From assembly GCA_947650365.1 (NCBI GenBank), contig OX393550.1:68999744-69063743 (forward strand): a DNA stretch of 64,000 bases. Reading direction: 5' to 3'. The notes beneath the pieces were generated by a model. The model saw only the letters and a program-made list of their open reading frames with translations, had not been told where the DNA came from and made no database searches. Below, piece by piece: positions 48,901 through 56,599 of this stretch (within the stretch, counting starts at the first letter, position 1; each line of letters opens with the position of its first letter). The position numbers and the translations under genes are program-made. The DNA comes from Chamaelirium japonicum. Its lineage: Eukaryota > Streptophyta > Magnoliopsida > Liliales > Melanthiaceae.

Positions 48901-49555
48901 GTCCAGAAGTACTGAACGCATCACCGATGATGTTCGACTTAACAAGGTAAATTCGTTGCTGTTTCATTTATAATTAGTAGCATTTTTTAAGGCTTGCAAG
49001 TTTTTACTGCAATTATTAATTTTTCACCAGGATGATTCACTATCTGGCCAAATAACTCCATCTGAGGATATCGTGTGGAAAAGGCCTGTGGTCCAGGCTA
49101 AAGATAATCCCACTGTTGCTGACTCTATGCCTGCCAAGAGAACACGATTCGATATGGATGTCATGTCAGCTCCACTTGCTCAAATGGCTTCTGATTTTGT
49201 ACATGACGATGATGATGATGATGATGACTACGATATCAAAGCATCAACCATGGATAGTAGTTCGACTGAGGTTGAAGACATGATAGCCATGATTGGTGCT
49301 CTTCTGGCACAAGGGGAGAAAGGTACAGAGTCGCTCGAGATTCTCATCTCAAATATTCATTCGGACATGATGGCTGATATAGTAATAGCGAATATGAAAC
49401 ATTTATCGGAGAACCCATTGTCAATATCTGGTAGGTATGGGGCCTTGAATGCATCTGTTCATTACTCAGCATCGTCTACCCAAGTTGCATCAACCGAGGC
49501 TAGCGGAAGTAATACCATTGAGATAAACAGAGATGGCAGCAGCTGCCTCTGCTAG
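16030..49555 (+). CDS. Symplekin/PTA1-like gene, N-terminal half only
   Basis: Symplekin is the HEAT-repeat scaffold of the nuclear cleavage and polyadenylation machinery. The recognised exons are 18342-18501, 30044-30136, 33458-33566, 33714-33876, 46125-46299, 48818-48946 and 49031-49555, each with GT and AG borders and matching phases. With candidate exon 1 they give 1,425 nt, 474 residues. Recognition rests on blocks conserved in plant symplekins: LMPFLLSFLKHDAHVVVKQS, SGKVERWVEEMWHWIIKFKD, KVLAVKFLETCVLLF, GGHAASIRYSVRTSLLGFV, KALRAMNAGEAADRIIRQLE, MIAMIGALLAQGEKG and ESLEILISNI. Plant symplekins are usually about twice this length or more. The C-terminal symplekin domain is missing here: either the gene is truncated at 49555, or exons continue beyond recognition. 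It is a host gene; which copy or paralogue is unknown. Confidence 0.82.
16591..16831. mobile_element. Small MITE-like element with GGGGTGTTT ends
   Basis: The left end is GGGGTGTTTCGCAT and the right end, read in reverse complement, is GGGGTGTTTGGCAT. The 14-bp ends differ at one position and are 241 bp apart. The target duplication is unclear, so the superfamily is not assigned. Confidence 0.55.
17057..17304. repeat. 124-bp direct tandem duplication
   Basis: Two adjacent copies begin CCAGGGGTCGTCCCAA at 17057 and 17181 and are nearly identical, including GGTTCGGGGCGGGTTCAACC. Few differences indicate a recent event. Confidence 0.9.
17519..17607. repeat. (TC)n(TA)n microsatellite
   Basis: A compound dinucleotide repeat, about 20 bp of TC followed by about 70 bp of TA. 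Confidence 0.97.
18342..18501 (+). CDS. Symplekin-like exon 2
   Basis: Acceptor TTGGCAG|G and donor CTCCAG|GTGCTT. It enters in phase 2 and encodes LLKEIDLKVTEDSLGLMPFL followed by a KQSIASGTSLLCAVLEEMALQ-like end, an N-terminal HEAT repeat of symplekin. The donor is a weak GTGCTT. Confidence 0.85.
20616..20980. mobile_element. Foldback MITE with about 150-bp inverted arms
   Basis: The left arm starts GTAGACATTTCATTTGTTGA and the right arm read in reverse starts GTAGACCTTTCATTTTTTGA. The arms match at about 90% over some 150 bp, leaving a loop of about 60 bp or less. The transcript would fold into a long hairpin. I could not read a target duplication, so the family (perhaps Mutator-like) is open. 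Confidence 0.85.
21600..23000 (+). mobile_element. Copia-like fossil: 3' internal region and start of 3' LTR
   Basis: Purine-rich GTCAAAAAGGGGGAGAG at about 21714 and the tract AAGCCAAAGGGGGATAT at 22274-22291, directly followed by an LTR-like start TGTTACTGCTGG at 22292, match the 3' organisation of SIRE/Maximus-type copia elements. No pol domain was recognised; the element is heavily decayed with many breaks. The right end is uncertain. Confidence 0.5.
24321..25430 (+). repeat. 556-bp tandem duplication in LTR-like sequence
   Basis: GACACGTGGCAACGAGAAGG at 24321 recurs at 24877, and the following sequence stays similar for about 550 bp, including CATGCACTAGA and GATAAAAGGTGATAAAGGC blocks. 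Sequence after the second copy has a TATA-like CTTCTATAAGAGTGAGCGG (about 25451) and resembles a gypsy LTR, but no partner LTR or coding domain was identified. Confidence 0.7.
25637..26325. mobile_element. hAT-like non-autonomous element, copy A (689 bp)
   Basis: Terminal inverted repeats CAATGTTCTAAAAAGC / CAATGTTCGAAAAAGC and a perfect 8-bp target duplication TTAATCAA (25629-25636 and 26326-26333). Inside, 25813-25920 is open and ends in an acidic tail (EEVEFESDEDR...EEEEY then stop), possibly the relic of a transposase C-terminus. It is the same family as copy B at 48196 but in the opposite orientation. Confidence 0.9.
27061..27151. repeat. (GA)n microsatellite
   Basis: About 90 bp of uninterrupted GA repeat in the large intron. 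Confidence 0.97.
27958..27995. repeat. (TA)n microsatellite
   Basis: About 38 bp of TA repeat. Confidence 0.95.
28429..28529 (-). mobile_element. 5'-truncated LINE 3' tail
   Basis: On the minus strand a short sequence with AATAAA, CTTGGGGTATGGCTGAACCC and CTCTCCTTCTCGGAGAGG ends in poly(A). A 12-bp target duplication GGTTTATGATTT flanks it exactly (28417-28428 and 28530-28541). This is target-primed retroposition with only about 100 bp retained. Confidence 0.8.
30044..30136 (+). CDS. Symplekin-like exon 3
   Basis: Acceptor TTTTTGTAG|CT and donor TTAGAG|GTAACC. The 31 codons in phase 0 encode LLKSGKVERWVEEMWHWIIK followed by FKDAIYSIGLE, one of the best conserved symplekin blocks. Confidence 0.92.
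30221..30421. mobile_element. MITE-like element with GTTGCCCCGA ends
   Basis: Ends GTTGCCCCGA and, in reverse, GTCGCCCCGA, with a longer subterminal inverted repeat GGTCCAACCATCGACAC on both sides. TA dinucleotides flank both ends (30219-30220 and 30422-30423), as in Tc1/Mariner-type elements, although TA alone is weak evidence. Confidence 0.65.
31220..32045 (-). mobile_element. L1-type LINE fragment, endonuclease part of ORF2
   Basis: The minus strand starts near 32045 with MKLISWNVTDLGKVEKREL-like coding and continues to an open block (31221-31760) with FARLDRFLIDANWDSQFP and SDHIPLLLD, signature motifs of the L1 endonuclease domain. Stops and frame changes interrupt the first half; reverse transcriptase is absent, so this is a dead fragment. 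Upstream minus-strand sequence (32059-32487) is open but unrecognised and might belong to the same LINE. Confidence 0.8.
33458..33566 (+). CDS. Symplekin-like exon 4
   Basis: Acceptor GTTGCAG|CC and donor GCAGAAG|GTATGA, ending in phase 1. It encodes PGSAGTKVLAVKFLETCVLL followed by FTCESCDVNNKLSSAE. Confidence 0.9.
33714..33876 (+). CDS. Symplekin-like exon 5
   Basis: After a 147-bp intron: acceptor CAACAG|GA and donor AATTG|GTGAGT, ending in phase 2. It encodes KGRKFNVSWLVEGHPSLNPA and FLIDMLQSSIDLHGSF, matching the FNISWL.GGHP block of plant symplekins. Confidence 0.92.
37606..38135 (+). repeat. Direct repeat, first copy (partner 39323-39840)
   Basis: Both copies begin AGTGGTGG.TGCCTCTTCC and share blocks such as GCGATTTGTTCTGATTCG, CAGATATCACTAGCTTACAA and GGTTATAAGTTGATTATT. 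They look about 80-85% similar and are 1.7 kb apart. They are in the same orientation. Confidence 0.85.
39323..39840 (+). repeat. Direct repeat, second copy (partner 37606-38135)
   Basis: It is collinear with the first copy over its whole length, with small indels. Sequence between the copies (38140-39320) has a TATA-like CATAAATAAGGAGG (about 38731) and may be an inserted LTR. Confidence 0.85.
40075..40720 (+). mobile_element. Decayed Ty3/gypsy fragment (reverse transcriptase to RNase H)
   Basis: Recognisable pieces in order: SRLDDMLDMFNGTNIVSKV, VMPFGLPN, a region corresponding to the YFDDILI block, and APILALPDCNNVFVVD from the RNase H junction. It is a fossil with many breaks; no LTRs were identified. 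Confidence 0.75.
40850..45700 (-). mobile_element. SIRE-like Ty1/copia fossil, internally deleted
   Basis: Minus-strand gag remnants lie at 44165-45700, including a CCHC-type knuckle CFECQGYGHYAAN (about 45310) and a SIRE-like HYYGMKGHI segment (about 44600) with a Ser/Ala/Pro-rich lead. Toward the left, CAAAAAGCTCCCGTTGAGGG (about 42980) and a polypurine tract AGCCAAAGGGGGAGAT at 42597-42612 (minus strand) precede an LTR-like start TGTTACCGC at 42596. Pol is absent between gag and the 3' LTR. It is old, with many breaks; the outer ends are uncertain. Confidence 0.6.
46125..46299 (+). CDS. Symplekin-like exon 6
   Basis: Acceptor TTTGTTAG|TC and donor ATGGCG|GTATGT. It encodes LAAIARHRPFHYGCVLSALL followed by GGHAASIRYSVRTSLLGFVK and CTHPLMMA. 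This is the strongest symplekin match in the window. Confidence 0.93.
46300..48817 (+). other. Intron of 2.5 kb in the symplekin-like gene
   Basis: AT-rich. It holds hAT-like element copy B (48196-48669). Nothing else was recognised. Confidence 0.85.
48196..48669. mobile_element. hAT-like non-autonomous element, copy B (474 bp)
   Basis: Left end CAATGTTCTAAAAAGC and right end TAAGAACATTG, with a perfect 8-bp target duplication AAACTTGG (48188-48195 and 48670-48677). It shares with copy A (reverse orientation) the CCTAGGCGCC-rich subterminal regions and the AT-rich core with GCATGATATTATGAG. Confidence 0.92.
48818..48946 (+). CDS. Symplekin-like exon 7
   Basis: Acceptor TCATTTAG|TC and donor AACAAG|GTAAAT. 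The 43 codons in phase 0 encode SRDELLKALRAMNAGEAADR, IIRQLEKMSRSTERI and a short tail, matching SRD.LL.ALRAMNA in plant symplekins. Confidence 0.93.
49031..49555 (+). CDS. Symplekin-like last recognised exon
   Basis: After an 84-bp intron. It encodes a KRPVVQ/KRTRFD basic stretch, an eight-Asp run (49206-49229), MIAMIGALLAQGEKGTESLE and MADIVIANMKHLSENPLSIS, then GRYGALNASVHYSASSTQVA and stops after INRDGSSCLC. The residues after about 49505 look unlike symplekin, and a possible donor GGAA|GTAATA lies there, so the exon may end earlier and splice onward. If the stop is used the protein lacks the whole C-terminal half. Confidence 0.85.
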   Translation, partial: DDSLSGQITPSEDIVWKRPVVQAKDNPTVADSMPAKRTRFDMDVMSAPLAQMASDFVHDDDDDDDDYDIKASTMDSSSTEVEDMIAMIGALLAQGEKGTESLEILISNIHSDMMADIVIANMKHLSENPLSISGRYGALNASVHYSASSTQVASTEASGSNTIEINRDGSSCLC

Positions 49556-50240
49556 GGTTTCTTCTCCCCTCACAGCGTAGGAGATCTTGGCCGCCCCGCA
49601 TTGCCTCTGGAGTGGGAAAAAGGCGCTGTTCCAATTTCTCTCATGCTGTAGTTTGTGATCCATCCCATCAAAACCCACTCCTACCATCAATCTAAGAGGC
49701 TCCTGTTCGTGGCCCCAAAGATCAGGGATAATAGTGGTGTAGAAGCTGTGTTATTTGAGGCAGAAATTCGCAGAACGAAAGAAACGAACTATTAACACAC
49801 GGGTATTTTAATGGACAGCAAGTTCTAATTTGTTCATCTTCAAGGTTTTCTTTTGATTCGGAAATGGCGAGTATTGTTACCGTACTCGTCAACGAGGTCG
49901 GTGGTTATTCGGTGGGCTCCTCACTGTCGTAGGAGGAGGGAAGATTCAATTGGGTTTGCAAGGCCAAAGGGTACATCGCTTGCAGCTAATAATTGTACTA
50001 AGAACTCTGCAGATCTTCCGCAAAAGTTCGCTTGAAGCTCGCAAGTAGTGAAGCAATGGCCGAACAGGTGTTCATTGAAATGTTCCAAACTGTAATTTTC
50101 TTTGTAGAGATGTGGCTTCTTCTATAGCTCAAACCTATATGCTTGGCGAAATAAAGCGATGGATGGCTCAGTAGAGCTAACCCTTAGCTGTTGTTGTCCT
50201 GTCAGCTCGTGCTGTGAATGCTGTATGACTGTACTGTGAA
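49556..50240 (+). other. 3' flank of the symplekin-like gene
   Basis: No coding potential was recognised. A possible polyadenylation signal AATAAAG occurs at about 50150, so this could be a 3' UTR of roughly 0.6 kb, or intron if the gene continues. Confidence 0.4.
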
Positions 50241-52100
50241 AGGATTGGTTTGGCATCCGGCGGGGGTGGAAGCGCGAGCCGTGTTCAGGTTTTGAGATCC
50301 TCCTTAGTCTTAAGAAGGGGATACTTGAGTCGTTCAGACAGAGGTTGGCATCGATGCGATCGACGTAGGATAAACTGGTTGAGAGCGGTGATTCATTCCG
50401 TCATCCCCTGGACTTTCTTCAGGTTTCGAGGGGAGGGTATGTCTATCGGGGCTTGTATCTGTGCTGGGCCGTCTTGGTCGCACGTTGAGTCATAAATTTT
50501 TCGGAAGTGGCTCCAAATTCACATTTGGCATGGTTGAGCTTCATATGATACTAGTTGAGAGTGGTGAATATTTCTTTGAGGCCTTCAATGTGGTGGCCCC
50601 ACTTACTGTTGATCAGGGGATCATCAACGTAAACCTCTATATTCCTTCCAATTAGGGATGGCAATTATTCGGGTTTATCGGGTTACCTGACCCGACCCTA
50701 TTGGGATGGATTTGGGATATGAATTTGAAACCCGATCAGGTTCGGGTCGGGTTCAGGTTTTTCCAATGCTAATTGGGACGGGTTTGAAAATTACCCTCAA
50801 AATCTAACGCGTTGCCATCCCTACTTCCAATCTAGCCTTTGAATATGGTGGTGACTAGCTGATGATAAGTTGCCCTCTCATTCTTCAGGCCAAATGACAT
50901 TACGTTGTAGCAGAACAGGCCACGTCCCGGCATGATGGTCTCGACTTTTTAGGCGCATGGATGTGTGGTTGTATCCGTGGATGTGTGGTTGTATCCGGAA
51001 TATCTATCCATAGATGTGAGCTTCGGGTGTCCTGCCGTTGCGGGGGAGTGGAAAATTATTCTTTAGGACACATCTTATAGAGATCGGAGTAGACATCGTA
51101 CATCCTTATTTTGCCATTCTTTTTTGAAACTGCCATGATTTAGCAATCCAATCTAGGTACGAGACGGGTTGTATGAATCGAGTTCCTAATTCAATGTGTC
51201 TATCTTGAGAGAGATGATGTGGCTTTCGTCGTACCAGTAAAGCCCCCTCTTTGAGCTGAGTCGATGGCAAGCGATAGTTCGATCTATCTTTGGGATCTCA
51301 TCGTGGTTTCACACGAACACACTTTGTTGCTTGTGGAGGAAGTGGATCAACCGTTGAGCATCTTCTCCCGTCATGTTGCTCCCAATGTAGGTGTGCATTG
51401 GGTGCTAGGAGTCGCCCAAGTTCACTTTGCAGAGGGGTTCTAGCACGGAGGTTTGTTGTCGATCTTTTCCTCGCTCTCTTCTTGCCTCTAAATTGTTTGA
51501 GCCATCGAACCTTGGCTTGTAGGGGTCTCAACCTCGCAGTCAAGTTCGCTTGCAGTGGTGGAGTCTTCGTTTGAGCTCAATAGTTCTCTCCTCAAGGTCG
51601 CGACTCCCCTTGGGGTCTAAAACCTGACCACTTGGCAATAGGACGAAGCTACGACCTTCATTATTAAAGCCATGCATGGCCATCCCAAGATGGTGGAGAA
51701 GTCGATCTTGTTAGTCCCTCTTTGATGGATGGTAGTTTGCTCATCACTTTCGTCATGGTTAGGAAGTTGTCGGCTTCGAATGCAAAGTAGGGACCCCTTC
51801 TTTAAGAGGGCCCATGGCGTTGCCAAATTGTGGGAATGGTTTTTTAGAATGATCATGCCCATAAGCAAGGTTGCCACCTTCCTTGAAAGTGACGACTTTT
51901 GACTCCTCCTCCTTTTTGTTCTAGGAGAGTGGGTAAAAACACGGTTGTTGTATCGAGGGCTTTGACTTCTTGGTGTTCGAGCATCCACCAAACACCTTCT
52001 GGCTTGAGCAAGGAATACAAGAAGATTTGAGACCCCTAGAATGGGTGTCCCCGGGTGATTATTCCTGTTCTTGGTGGAAGAGGGTCTAAGTGATTGAGAA
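50240..52100 (-). mobile_element. Tat-type Ty3/gypsy fossil (protease to reverse transcriptase)
   Basis: On the minus strand, from right to left: a protease-end block like ILGWPCMALIMKVVASSY (about 51640), a reverse transcriptase start around 51100-51150, VMSFGLKNERATY (about 50890) and IYVDDPLI with KLNHAKCEFG (50520-50640). It is heavily decayed with many breaks, and much older than the element at the left edge. Sequence to about 52480 has an LTR-like TATA box (CTATAAAAGAAATGG, about 52195) and could be its LTR. Confidence 0.75.
50653..50823. mobile_element. hAT-like MITE, 171 bp, inside the Tat fossil
   Basis: Ends TAGGGATGGCAA and TTGCCATCCCTA, with a perfect 8-bp target duplication CTTCCAAT (50645-50652 and 50824-50831). 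The interior is made of CGGGTT/ACCCGA blocks. It interrupts the reverse transcriptase region of the surrounding fossil, so it is younger than that element's decay. Confidence 0.93.
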
Positions 52101-54180
52101 AATGAGAGACAATGGAGTATTAACTTGGTGAATCATTCACATAAACGGGCTAAAGCCTTTACCCTTACAAAGAATCATCCCCTTCCTTAGTGCCCCCACC
52201 ATTTCTTTTATAGGGGAGGATGGAGGAGGAGGAGGGCCTTTAATTACATGACATGTGTCTCTCACGTGGTGTGTTCTCATTTGTTACAAATCTTTCCTAT
52301 CTCTCCCCGATAGCTGTTTCTTATGTGTGAGTACTGGAGTTTGCGTCACAGTTATGTTCATTTGTTGTCCTACGAGACATCCGGGGTGGGTTGGTTGGCT
52401 ACCACATGTCGGCTTCCACTTAGGCTGAAAGTTTCTCTATCACGGGCTGCTCCCCACGCTCCTCTCATTCTCTCTAGTCTCTAATGACTGCATGAGATAG
52501 GTCAAATGGTTGAAACATACAAGGCTCTATTATATCATTACAGTAATCATAGAAAGCATACAAAATATTTTTATGAGGAAACCCAAAATAGAAAAACCTT
52601 GTTGAGTAAGCTCGGGACCCCACGAAAATCCACTAGGATTATCAACTTACAACAGTTTAGATACACAATGCTTAGGTTGAGACCGTTGCACACATGATCA
52701 TTGCACTCCTTCTGCCTACTGCTCTTCCACGGTCGATGCTCCCACGATCTATCCCTAGTGGATTCTGCTCTGCATGAATATTATTCACCACACGGCCTTA
52801 AGGTTAACTACCAAGATGGAATTGGCAAATTGGAGCTATAACTCCTATTGCCCCTCAATGGATATTACCCACCGTTGAGGTTCTCTTTGGATATTACTCA
52901 CCAAAGAGAGTTCTCTCGCAAGAGAAAGAAATCTTGAAAAGCCAAAAAGAAGAAAGGGCTTTTCAAAATCAAAGGCTACCTCATTTACCTCTTTTGATTG
53001 AAACTCCAAACTATCCGTCGTTTACGTAAATAACTTATGAAGGCGGATGTTCGCCTATCCGAGCATATGAGCCGTTGTGAGTTCTTTGAGTATAGGGGTC
53101 TCCATCATCTATGTGGATTGTTGAAGGATAGTGGAAGGCATCTCTCCAAATTTGTTTATCGCTCTCAACTTCTTTATCGTTTACAACAAGGTAGGCATCC
53201 GATCCGTATTTATGATACAGATCTCTCAACTTACTTGGAGAAATTCAAGATCGACGTATTATAAATACAGACGGGAATGATTCAGTCTTTTTAGTTTTGT
53301 TTATCAAACTTTCAAAAAAAATTGATAGAGATGTATATTTTGGACTCAAGTGCTTGTATTTTTGTTTTATTTTTGTGTGTGATATATACGCAAGTCGAAA
53401 TATTTAATAAAAAATAAAAACTAAAGATGTTGAAAGAGACCAATCCTTGGATGGATGTAGGTGACCATAGAAGGCAGACTCCTACTGGCGTATTTTGGTG
53501 TTTTTCTAACCTCTTCACGGCTTTTTTGTTTTCCGTTTGGTTGTCTCAACCACTTTCTTTGCTGTTTAGCGGAGTTGAGTCTGCCAGCAAGATCACAAGC
53601 ACCCTTTGGATACACTCCGGATGCGGGATTTTGGGATTATGAAAGCTCAGAACTTAAAAAAAAGAGAAAAAACTACCATCCGGATTACACTACTGAAACT
53701 ATATACCAAATCGGACAAGAGCAAGCTCTTAAAAGGCCTAGGGTATACATGTGAAGTTCCACTCTTACCCTCTTTAAAAGGCGCTGATCCAGGCCCCCCC
53801 CCCCCCCCCCCCCCCACACACACACACTTCCTTTCGCGGTAATTTCTGCAGGGGTTCCTCTTCGGCCTCGACCTCCATTCCATCTAGCCGGGGTCGAAGG
53901 AACCCACTGTCGGCCTGCACCCTCTCGTGCCCTCCCATCTAGCCGGGGTGAAGAAACCCATCGACGGTCTGCATTTCTGATTGTTCTCATTTTCATCAAT
54001 CTTTCGTGCTGTTGGAGGTGAAGGAACTCATTTTACTTCGTCGGAACAATTGTGAAGCTAGGGTGAAGGCACCCATACAACCTGGTGGGTTTAGTCCCAC
54101 ATCGGCTAGGGGCTCGGCGGTGGCGGCTTATGGACCCCCCCTTACGATCCGGGTTTTGGGGCATGAGGGTATCTACAAAT
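52100..54180. other. Unassigned repeat-like region upstream of the CHS gene
   Basis: Contains a GAGGAAACCCAAAATAG segment (52578) like those in LTR elements elsewhere in the window, AT-rich DNA, a run of 22 C (53794-53815) followed by a short CA repeat, and GTTTAGTCCCACATCGG (54089), a motif widespread in plant repeats. No gene was recognised. Confidence 0.5.
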
Positions 54181-54422
54181 AGTATTAGAGTAGGGTTCCA
54201 TCCAACCAGACTCTAGTCGGGACAAGGTGTGGTTAGGTTGTGTCCTAGTTGTGTCTCTATTTGTGGGCCCACTTTACTATATGCCCGTACGCCAAGATGT
54301 GGGCCACGGCCGACATCAAATGCATGTCATGCGGGATGATGACATGCGAGTGTTGGGGGATTGGTAATATCCAGTTCATCATTTTTTTGCCATCCGCTTG
54401 CAGAGGTTAATTTCTACCTGGC

Positions 54423-54434
54423 TAGTATATAACA
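54423..54434 (+). promoter_or_regulatory. TATA box of the CHS gene
   Basis: TAGTATATAACA lies about 85 bp before the start codon, a usual spacing for a plant gene with a 5' UTR of about 50-60 bp. I did not find a clear G-box/MYB pair in the near promoter. Confidence 0.6.
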
Positions 54435-54514
54435 CCTCTGTTGCATCCCATAGGCCAATAGAAACATCAGCCGAAGATCGAGTCAGTGACCATCCCACCC
54501 ACCCGTTTGTGGAA

Positions 54515-55838
54515 ATGCCGAGCCTGGATGAGATCCGTAACGCCCAGAGAGCCCAAGGCGCGGCCGCGATCATGGCCATCGGGACGGCAACTCCGCCCAA
54601 TGTGGTCGACCAGAGCTCCTTCGCCGACTACTACTTCCGCGTCACCAACAGCGAGCACATGACGGAGCTCAAGGAGAAGCTCCGCCGCGTCTGTAAGCTC
54701 GCTAGTCTCCCCATCTTCCCAGAAATAATCAAGTCAAACCTTCATACCCATCACCTCCTCACTGGCACGTTAATGCCGCGCGCGCCCAATATGTTCGGCA
54801 CTGAACCAATGTTTTGATTCTGTTGGATGGCCATGCATTGAAGGTGAGAAGTCGATGATCAAGAAGCGGCACCTGCACCTGACGGAGGAGATCCTGAAGG
54901 AGAACCCAAACATGTGCGCGTACATGGCCCCCTCTCTGGACGCCAGGCAGGAGATGCTGGTCGAGGAGGTGCCGAAGCTCGGGAAGCAAGCCGCCGCCAA
55001 GGCCATCCACGAGTGGGGGCGCCCCATGTCGGAGATCACCCACCTCGTCTTCTGCTCCACCAGTGGCGTCGACATGCCGGGCGCCGACTACCAGCTCATC
55101 AAGCTCCTCGGCCTCCGCCCGTCCGTCAAGCGAGTCATGCTGTACCACCAGGGCTGCTTCGCCGGGGGCACGGTGCTCCGCATAGCCAAGGATCTCGCCG
55201 AGAACAACAAGGGCGCCCGGGTCCTCGTGGTGTGCTCCGAGCTCACCGTCGTCACCTTCCGAGGCCCCGACTTGGACCACTTCGATAACCTCATCGGCCA
55301 GGCCATCTTCGGCGACGGGGCGGCCGCGCTGATCGTCGGAGCCGATCCCGTCGAAGGGATCGAGAAGCCCATATTCGAGATGGCATCGGCCGCGCAGGTG
55401 ATACTGCCGGAGAGCGAAGGGGCCATCGAGGGGCACCTCAGGGAAGTGGGGCTCACGTTCCATCTCCTCAGCCAAGTGCCGGCCATCATCGCTAAGAACA
55501 TCGAGAAGAGTCTGGTGGAGGCCTTCGAGCCGTTGGGTATCTCCGACTGGAACACACTCTTCTGGATCGCCCACCCGGGCGGCCGTGCCATCCTCGACCA
55601 CTTGGAGGCGGAGCTGCGCCTGAAGCCGGAGAAGCTCCGGGCCACGCGGCATGTGCTCAGTGAGTACGGGAACATGTCGAGCGCCTGCGTGTTCTTCATC
55701 ATGGATGAGATGCGGAGGCGCTCGGCCGAGAAGGGGGAAGCAACCGGCGGCGAGGGGCTCGAGTGGGGAGTGCTCTTTGGGTTTGGACCAGGGCTCACCG
55801 TGGAGACAGTTGTGCTCCACAGCGTGCCCGCTCACTAA
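54515..55838 (+). CDS. CHS: Chalcone synthase-type polyketide synthase, two exons
   Basis: Exons 54515-54692 and 54844-55838 are joined over a 151-bp GT-AG intron that splits the codon of Cys60, the conserved intron site of the family. The protein has 390 residues, the usual length, and numbers identically to alfalfa CHS2. Catalytic Cys164, Phe215, His303 and Asn336 are present, as are Thr132, Met137, Thr197, Gly256, Leu263, Phe265 and Ser338, which shape the cyclisation pocket, and the GFGPG loop at 372-376. It should condense p-coumaroyl-CoA with three malonyl-CoA to naringenin chalcone in the cytosol, at the entry to flavonoids. Residue 161 is His where CHS has Gln. The start at 54515 ([15 protein letters not shown]) fits the family; an in-frame ATG at 54398 precedes it. 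The third codon positions are strongly GC. Other type III synthases (bibenzyl, curcuminoid) are less likely because their pocket residues differ. Confidence 0.93.
54693..54843 (+). other. CHS intron, 151 bp
   Basis: Donor GTCT|GTAAGC and acceptor TTGAAG|GTGAG, phase 1 within the Cys60 codon. Confidence 0.93.
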
Positions 55839-56074
55839 CGGCCTTCACTCGTGGCTTGCTAAGCTAAATAAGAGAGAAATGGGGCAACAAAAAAAAAAAA
55901 AAAAGAATAACGAGCCATTAGATATTGGCACTCTGCTGAGATTTTTGTCGGTTGTAATTTCATTTTATTTTGGGTCCCTCACATTACTATAATGATTTCT
56001 ATATGGTTTTAAACTTTGCTTTGCCCGATAGAATGCTCCGCATCGACCATTTTATATTTTTACAGTGTAAGCAT
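55839..56074 (+). other. CHS 3' flank
   Basis: Presumed 3' UTR with AAATAAGAG at about 55864 and an A-run at 55890-55904. No coding sequence. It ends at the MITE starting 56075. Confidence 0.5.
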
Positions 56075-56087
56075 TAGGCGTGGCAAT

Positions 56088-56119
<32 letters not shown>

Positions 56120-56589
56120 TCGGGTTCGGGTCGGGTTGAGACATAGGTATAAGGGCAAAACATCCATCCCGAACCCAACCCGTTTAATAAATGGGTCAAA
56201 AACGTAAACCCGAACCCGACCCGCCTAATAAACGGGTTGACCCGACCCGACCCGACCCGTTTAACCCGTTTACTAAACGGGTCGGGTCGTGTCGGGTTGG
56301 GTTGGCTCGGGTTGGGTCAACAGAAACCATGTAAACCTGTTGGGTTGGGTCAAGACAAGTCGGATTGGGCCGGGTTTGATCGGGTTGGCTCGGGTCGGGT
56401 TCACACGACCCATTTGGTAAACGGGTCAATCGGGTTATAAGTACAAACCCGAACCCAACCGATTAAATAAACGGGTCAATCGGGTCAACCCGTTTATGAC
56501 CCAAACCCGTTTAGGCCAAACCTAAACCCGCTAACTTTGGGTCGGGTTCGGGTTGGGTTGGCGGGTCGGGTCAAGGATTGCCACCCCTA
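56075..56589. mobile_element. hAT-like MITE, 515 bp, filled with CGGGT/ACCCG arrays
   Basis: Ends TAGGCGTGGCAAT and ATTGCCACCCCTA, the same terminal family as the element at 50653. The flanks GTAAGCAT (56067-56074) and CCAAGCAT (56590-56597) match at six of eight bases, a slightly decayed target duplication. The interior alternates GGGTCGGGTT and AACCCGACCC blocks and can fold into several hairpins. Confidence 0.85.
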
Positions 56590-56599
56590 CCAAGCATGG

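Noticed and set aside
53794-53825. Poly(C)/CA run as a regulatory element of the CHS gene
   Set aside because: It is a simple homopolymer 0.7 kb upstream with no supporting motif; assembly error in its length is also possible.
54759-55835. 358-codon open frame antisense to the CHS gene
   Set aside because: It is the shadow of a strongly GC3-biased real gene and shows no family of its own.
54515-55838. Curcuminoid, bibenzyl or 2-pyrone synthase identity
   Set aside because: Thr197, Gly256, Leu263, Phe265 and Ser338 are all of the chalcone synthase type; the divergent synthases change several of these.
56080-56580. Telomere-like or ribosomal-protein-binding array of CGGGTT repeats
   Set aside because: The unit is not the plant telomere repeat TTTAGGG, and the array is bounded by MITE ends and a near-complete target duplication.
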